From: Punica granatum
Lineage: Eukaryota; Streptophyta; Magnoliopsida; Myrtales; Lythraceae
Reading direction: 5' to 3'
NCBI RefSeq assembly: GCF_007655135.1
Contig: NC_045128.1
Coordinates: 7,688,001-7,752,000, forward strand
Length of the DNA: 64,000 nucleotides
A model generated the notes under the pieces. It was not told the origin of the DNA. It ran no database searches and saw nothing but the letters and a program-made list of their open reading frames with translations. How positions within the stretch are numbered: position 1 is the stretch's first letter; the number at the start of each line of letters is the position of its first letter. This document shows, piece by piece, positions 58,961 through 64,000 of the stretch. The position numbers and the translations under genes were made by a program.

Positions 58961-60382
58961 GAATATTTGCAGAATGGGGGTCCGATGTAGGGAAAGCGAT
59001 TTTTGGTGCCCCCTTTTTGTCATGCAAAACCACATTGTAAGAGATTTGACAGTGATACTATCCTCTACCATAGTCAAGAAGTTCTTAGTTGACTCTCATT
59101 AACGCGTTAATTTATATTTTTCGTGCCCTTTCTATAATTTATATATATATTTTTTATTTTCTTATCTATCTTCAACAATTGAATCTTTGTAATAAGCTCT
59201 TTGATACAGAAATTAAGGAGTCTTTGTCTCCTTAGCGAATGAATATATGTCGTACAAAAATTTTCATGTAATGAGCATGAATTGCTTTTGTAGTGTGCTC
59301 CTTTGCTAAGCTTCGTCCCGCACATACTAAATTCCTTCCGACCTTGTCTTTATCTATTTCTATATAGGAGAATCATTTTATTGGTCTAACTAACATTGGG
59401 AAAATCCGTACCGCACTACTCATAATAAATAAGTCATTGGAATGTCAAAATATTCCGACCTAGTCTTTATTTATTTCTCAACCTTTTCAATTTTTATATT
59501 TGAATCCTTTGATTTCTGTTATAAATATTTTTTGATGATTAATGAAGTATAGTAACAACACTTATAAAAGGAAAGAGAACATTTGAATCTATTTAGTTTT
59601 TACTACTAGTAAAAAAAGATAACGTGTTTTGCACAAAAAAATTATTTCTATTAAACATTCTTAGACAGATATTATTAAGTATATATAATGGAGAAGATTA
59701 TATATATTTACGTTTTATTGACATAAATGCCACAACAACATGCCATTTTTTAGGTTATTCTTAGACATATATGCCACAATAACATTTTATTTAAATAAAC
59801 AATGGAAATATTTTAACGAATTATAAATATTTGAACGATTCATTCAGTTTGTTTAGGCTTTGTATTTTTTGTATAAACTTAATTGAAGACCACCGTGTTC
59901 ACTGTTGCGTTATGTGTGTTAAAACTTAGTGGAAAGATCATTCTATTGACTTAGAATATTTTTTTTGTTTGTTCCTTTCCTTTTCGTCATTAAATTTTTA
60001 TTTTTTCAGGCGTGGTATTGAGAATCCTAATTAGACCTCAACTGAACTAGTTGAGTCAGGTCAACTCACTAAGGGGTTGACCTTTTCCATCATGGATTTT
60101 CTCTATTTACAAGATTTGAACTCGAGACTCTACTTGAAGGAACAAGTATCGAACCGCTTGAACTAACCTGCGTCGGTTATTTAAATTTTTCTTGAAGTAA
60201 AGAAATACGAAACAATTTTACTATCCTAATTTGAATATAAGTCCAACGTCACTTCGTAAAACTTCCTATGTCAAAACTGCGGGGCAATTTCGATTCAAGC
60301 CGACCATGGTACCAAATTGTCCCGTGCATAATCATAGTCTTTTATATTCAAGCGTGAGAACCTTTTCTAGCAAAATAAGAGA

Positions 60383-60421
<39 letters not shown>

Positions 60422-61313
60422 GATACAGGTGCATTAAATAGTATTCTAATTGTAAATATATACAATTAACTCACATTAACTAAATATTTATCAAGAAATT
60501 AAATAAATAATAATATAAATATATATGCCCTGAAAATATATATACATAAATATATATATATATATATGAAAATTTATTTTGTTAATTGTTTTAAATAATT
60601 ATTGATAGAGAAGTGATAATATATATGTTTAGATATATAAATTTTTTTATGTCTGTTAGTTTATTTGAATTTTTTATATTGCTGAAATATAATGTAGTTT
60701 TTCACTTTATATAATTCTACATATTTACTCTAATTATAATTAATAAATAGATTTGAAAAACGATTCACTTTTAGGTTAACTATTCTTTCTTGTTATTATG
60801 TCATTCACATAATCATCATAAGATTTAAAATAATTCATATATTATATCCTTAATAATAGAAATATTCTCATATATGTACGGAGTAAATATAATTTATTAA
60901 TGCTATGTAAAAGTGAAAATACTGAAGAATCTTAAGTAAATTAAGTACTTTTCACAATATTAAATTATATACAGTATAAAATAAATTTTTGTATGTCGAA
61001 AATGTCAAGACACCAATTTGGCCACACGTGTGGTGATTGCAGGTTTATCAAGAAATGATTTTGGGAATTAATGGATTGACGGCCTCGAGAGTCCGAGGGA
61101 TTGAACGACGACTAGGTTCTAAATCTTCGAAATTAAGGTGCGCCTCAGACGATCTCACGGCTTGGAGATTTAGCCGTTATGAGTTCTCCGCCAATTATCT
61201 ACGACGAATCCGTATCCAAAATTATATAAGCGACCCAAGAGCCTGCTAACTATTCTCGGCTAAGTCAACTCAATGAATTGAGATGCAATAGGAGAAAGGT
61301 CACTTGAATAAGT
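58961..61313. other. AT-rich right part of copy B
   Basis: No gene seen. Contains a short dispersed repeat (60040-60160), (AT)n runs at 60384-60418 and 60547-60567, and about 440 bp (60647-61098) not present in copy A. Confidence 0.5.
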
Positions 61314-62638
61314 GTACACAAGCTCTTGAGAGTAGCTTTAGCCACCGTAGCCAAAGATTATAAAAGTCTTCGTCTTCACGTTCGGGAGCTCCAAGAATGG
61401 AAGTAACTTTGGTCCACGGGGATTAGTTGAAGGGAAAAATACGGGAATTGAAAGTGCAGTAAAGGGAGTGCGATGAATGTAAAACTACGAGGAGAAAGTA
61501 AATGTGCAAGGAAAATAAAGATAGGTAAAAGTAAAGTGCAAGAAAGAAAAAGATAAGTAAATGATAAAATTGATGTGTTGGTCGGGGACCCATACAATAG
61601 ACTCGATATATATAGTCGTTACAATGAAACATTAAAAAATCTATCGTAATAGGATACACCTATAATTACGAGATATCAAGATATTATTCAAATAGGAAAT
61701 AAGTATATATCCTACCTAAATTGCCTGAAAAATAGAATATCAAATATTACGTTAGATAACATGAGAATATCGCGGGCTTGCCCTCCAAGAATTATATCAC
61801 GGTTGCCCATGGAAATAAATCTACCGCCTCGGCCAATGTAATTCATGCCCACGCACATACACGTGCATATATGTATGTATATCCTCATGTCTTCATGTTG
61901 GGCTCACCTTGGTAGACTTTCCTCAAATGGGCTTCTTTATCTAAAATCCGGACTTCCTTCATTTCTTAGGCTTCTATCTATTCGGCTCAAATCATAGCCC
62001 GCTTCTTGACCCAAACTGACAAGCTCAAGAGCTCGAAAAAATCATCAAAATCATCGATTATATGTCACGACTCGGCAGTCTGCACATATTACAAAAAATA
62101 AGTGTAAACAATACCCTCTGTATGTCTAGTCGCACAAAACCAAGTTGAGCGGGACTTGATATGTATGAATATAATTTGCCGCATGAGCTCATAATGAACA
62201 ATAAAAAAGATGAAGGAATCAATGCACCTCACGGCTAAAAAGCCGCTGTAGACAAGTTTAGCATGGATAGTAAGCTGAACCGCTTTATATGATTTTGTAC
62301 CTTCTGCTTTAGCTCCACTTTTTCTTCGATTTTGAGCATCTTTTAGTCTGAACTGGGCAAAAATAAAAACATGAAAATTGTAGATCTTTCTTTTAGCTTT
62401 CCATAAAATCTTGAATCATCTAATTTTGAGTTTTTTAGAGCGAGATATGCAATTCGGCCTGAAACCGTACAAAAATTGGAAAAAACTGACTACGAGTATT
62501 TCTTCACAGAGGCTTAGCTTCTTCCGCACAGAATCGGACAGAGTCAAAAGATGAAAGTTGCAAAGCTCCTTCATGGCGTTCTATAGCATTTAAAATCACT
62601 TCAATCCGAGATTCCTGGAGAAAGATATGAATTTTCTA
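61314..62638. other. Intergenic right of the duplication, no gene seen
   Basis: Unique sequence after the duplication boundary. No recognisable element or frame with a domain. Confidence 0.5.
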
Positions 62639-63944
62639 CTAAATCTGTGCAAATTTGAAAAAAGGGCCGAGAATGAGTTCGTTGATGGGATGGCAGCATG
62701 ATGATGACCCTCCGAGCATGAGAATAATTTGAATTTTGATCTCGATCATGGCCTCTACCATGGCCGCGACCACTTGTACATAATCTTTCGGCCTATAGTA
62801 AAAGCTGAAAGTTAATGATGGTTGTAGCTCTTTCATGTTCATAAAATTTTCGACCTCTAATGTTAACCGATGAACTCTATCTTTTGAACATTTGGCTATT
62901 AATACAAGCCAAAGATCATTCAACAAAACTCTAGCAATAGGCATCCCAAACATATTCTTGAAAATTTGAAGTGGGTAGATATGTGATGCCAGTGCCTCGG
63001 GAAGCCCCTTGAGCGCAAAAGATTCATTCCATTTAACCTTCGTCGTAATTAATGGAACTTCATTGATTGTGCCCTTCGAAGATTCTTCCCTTTGAGGAAT
63101 AAGAGTATGAAGTGTCTCGCACTGTCCTTGGTCCTCTACGCTCTTCTTCGGTGCAGCTTTGGACTTGACCTTAGGTAGTTCGGCCAAAGTGAAAGATTCG
63201 ACCGTGGCCTTCTGAGTATTATTTGATTTAGCCTCTAGATACTATAAATTCGTCATAGAAACCTTTGAACTAGCCGCAACACTCAATTGAGCGGTCATCA
63301 ATCTCTCCATTTGATTACTAGCCGCAACACTCAATTGAGTGGCCATCAATCTCTTTATTTGATTATGCCAATGAGCACGACGCCTTTGCGTCGTTGTAAG
63401 CAGTTTCGGTCTCTTCGAATGTACCATCTTTCGCCATTCATATTTGGGTACCTTCACGGTGATACAACGAGTCGATTCTTGGCCCGGATGCGTCGAATCA
63501 TCGTCAAGAACCTCCCTGGACATTCAGCCTAGTGTATCGGTCTTTCACCTAGAGTTCGAAGTCGCATCACAGTTGTAGAATGACTAACTTTTTTATGATT
63601 TACAGCTCTAGTCAGTGTTTGGTCTTTGGAGAAAGTACCATTGGAGGCTGGTTTGCCTTCCCCGAGGGGGTAAACTCGCACCCGATCCACTGAGCATTGC
63701 TTGAAGTAGCAAGCTCAACCTTGGAAACGTCATTTCGGGCTATGTTGTCAACTCCTTTTAGCTCTCGAACGTTATGACCAGAGCTTATCGCTCTTTTTTG
63801 TGAACCTAAGGTAACATACTGCACCCCTTTGGACACGGGTTGAACTGAAGACTCAACCCGCAATGCTTTGTTTGAAGACACAAAATTAGCTCTACAATTT
63901 ACTTCTCGAGCTTTAGAATTCACATACCTCGGCTTTTGAGGCAT
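62639..63944 (-). pseudogene. Possible retroelement polyprotein remnant
   Basis: Three consecutive minus-strand frames, 63944-63612 (110 aa), 63523-63242 (93 aa) and 63187-62639 (182 aa), run with small gaps and continue towards the window edge. The middle one has a basic segment (KRPKLLTTTQRRRAHW) like the linker between gag and pol domains of some Ty3/gypsy elements of plants, but no catalytic motif is visible. I do not recognise the 182-residue frame. Assignment is weak. Confidence 0.3.
63269..63364. repeat. 48-bp direct tandem repeat (two units)
   Basis: 63269-63316 is repeated at 63317-63364 with three or four changes. In the minus frame it encodes two 16-residue copies of NQ(M/I)xRLM(T/A)(A/T)QLSVAAS. 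Length divisible by three keeps the frame. Confidence 0.85.
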
Positions 63945-64000
63945 GAAATTAGTCTAACGTTCGACTCCTAGAGAGTTTGAGCTCTTGTTTCTCGACTCTA

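Larger units (their letters stand above)
46930..61313. repeat. Segmental duplication copy B (about 14.4 kb)
   Basis: Direct tandem partner of copy A, joined to it without spacer at a T-run near 46930 and leaving homology after CACTTGAATAAGTGTAC near 61313. It lacks the six larger insertions of A and has its own 231-bp MITE, a 460-bp deletion in the NRPD2-like pseudogene and several 45-80-bp differences. Confidence 0.9.

Noticed and set aside
1..64000. CRISPR arrays, bacterial operons or rRNA genes
   Set aside because: None seen; repeats are transposon-related or microsatellites and the genes are spliced plant genes.

Overview
The window is nuclear DNA from a flowering plant, most likely a dicot. 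It has spliced GT-AG genes, plant-specific families (a DC2.15-type eight-cysteine protein, ZFWD zinc-finger/WD40, nepenthesin-type aspartic proteases, the Pol IV/V second subunit), Copia and Mutator-like transposons, a LINE remnant and many AT microsatellites. The species cannot be named from sequence alone.

Layout. 1-4107 is non-coding and repeat-like. 4108-15487 is a recent tandem array of a 5.2-kb unit in two full copies plus a 1-kb stub; each unit holds a DC2.15-type gene on the minus strand (copy 1 intact, copy 2 rearranged, copy 3 only a 3' end) and the full copies also hold a 984-bp Mutator-like foldback element. 16427-19589 is the one clearly intact, conserved housekeeping-type gene: a nine-exon minus-strand CCCH zinc-finger/WD40 (ZFWD) gene whose exons can all be joined in frame to 422 residues.

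From about 20190 to 61313 lies a tandem direct segmental duplication: copy A (about 20190-46929) and copy B (about 46930-61313). Each carries, in the same order, a broken aspartic-protease fragment, a broken NRPD2/NRPE2 (second-largest subunit of RNA polymerases IV and V) with introns still present, a plus-strand aspartic-protease frame, a convergent minus-strand two-exon aspartic-protease gene, and a LINE zf-RVT remnant. Copy A is nearly twice as long because it took at least six insertions that B lacks: a 3.2-kb solo-LTR-like element, a 159-bp insertion, a complete 5.1-kb Copia element with non-canonical TA...TA ends (itself carrying a 200-bp hAT MITE), a 1.15-kb Mutator-like foldback, a 1.4-kb hAT-like element and a 1.7-kb foldback. 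B took at least one 231-bp Tourist-like MITE. Because B supplies the empty site, most insertion ends can be read directly.

61314-64000 is outside the duplication and holds frames that look like a retroelement polyprotein remnant.

Genes likely to be expressed: DC2.15-type copy 1, ZFWD, and the two minus-strand aspartic proteases, which keep open frames but have DTAS in place of the usual first DTGS motif. The two plus-strand aspartic-protease frames are each disabled by different nonsense codons. All splice sites and frames were read by eye; no alignment or database search was run.
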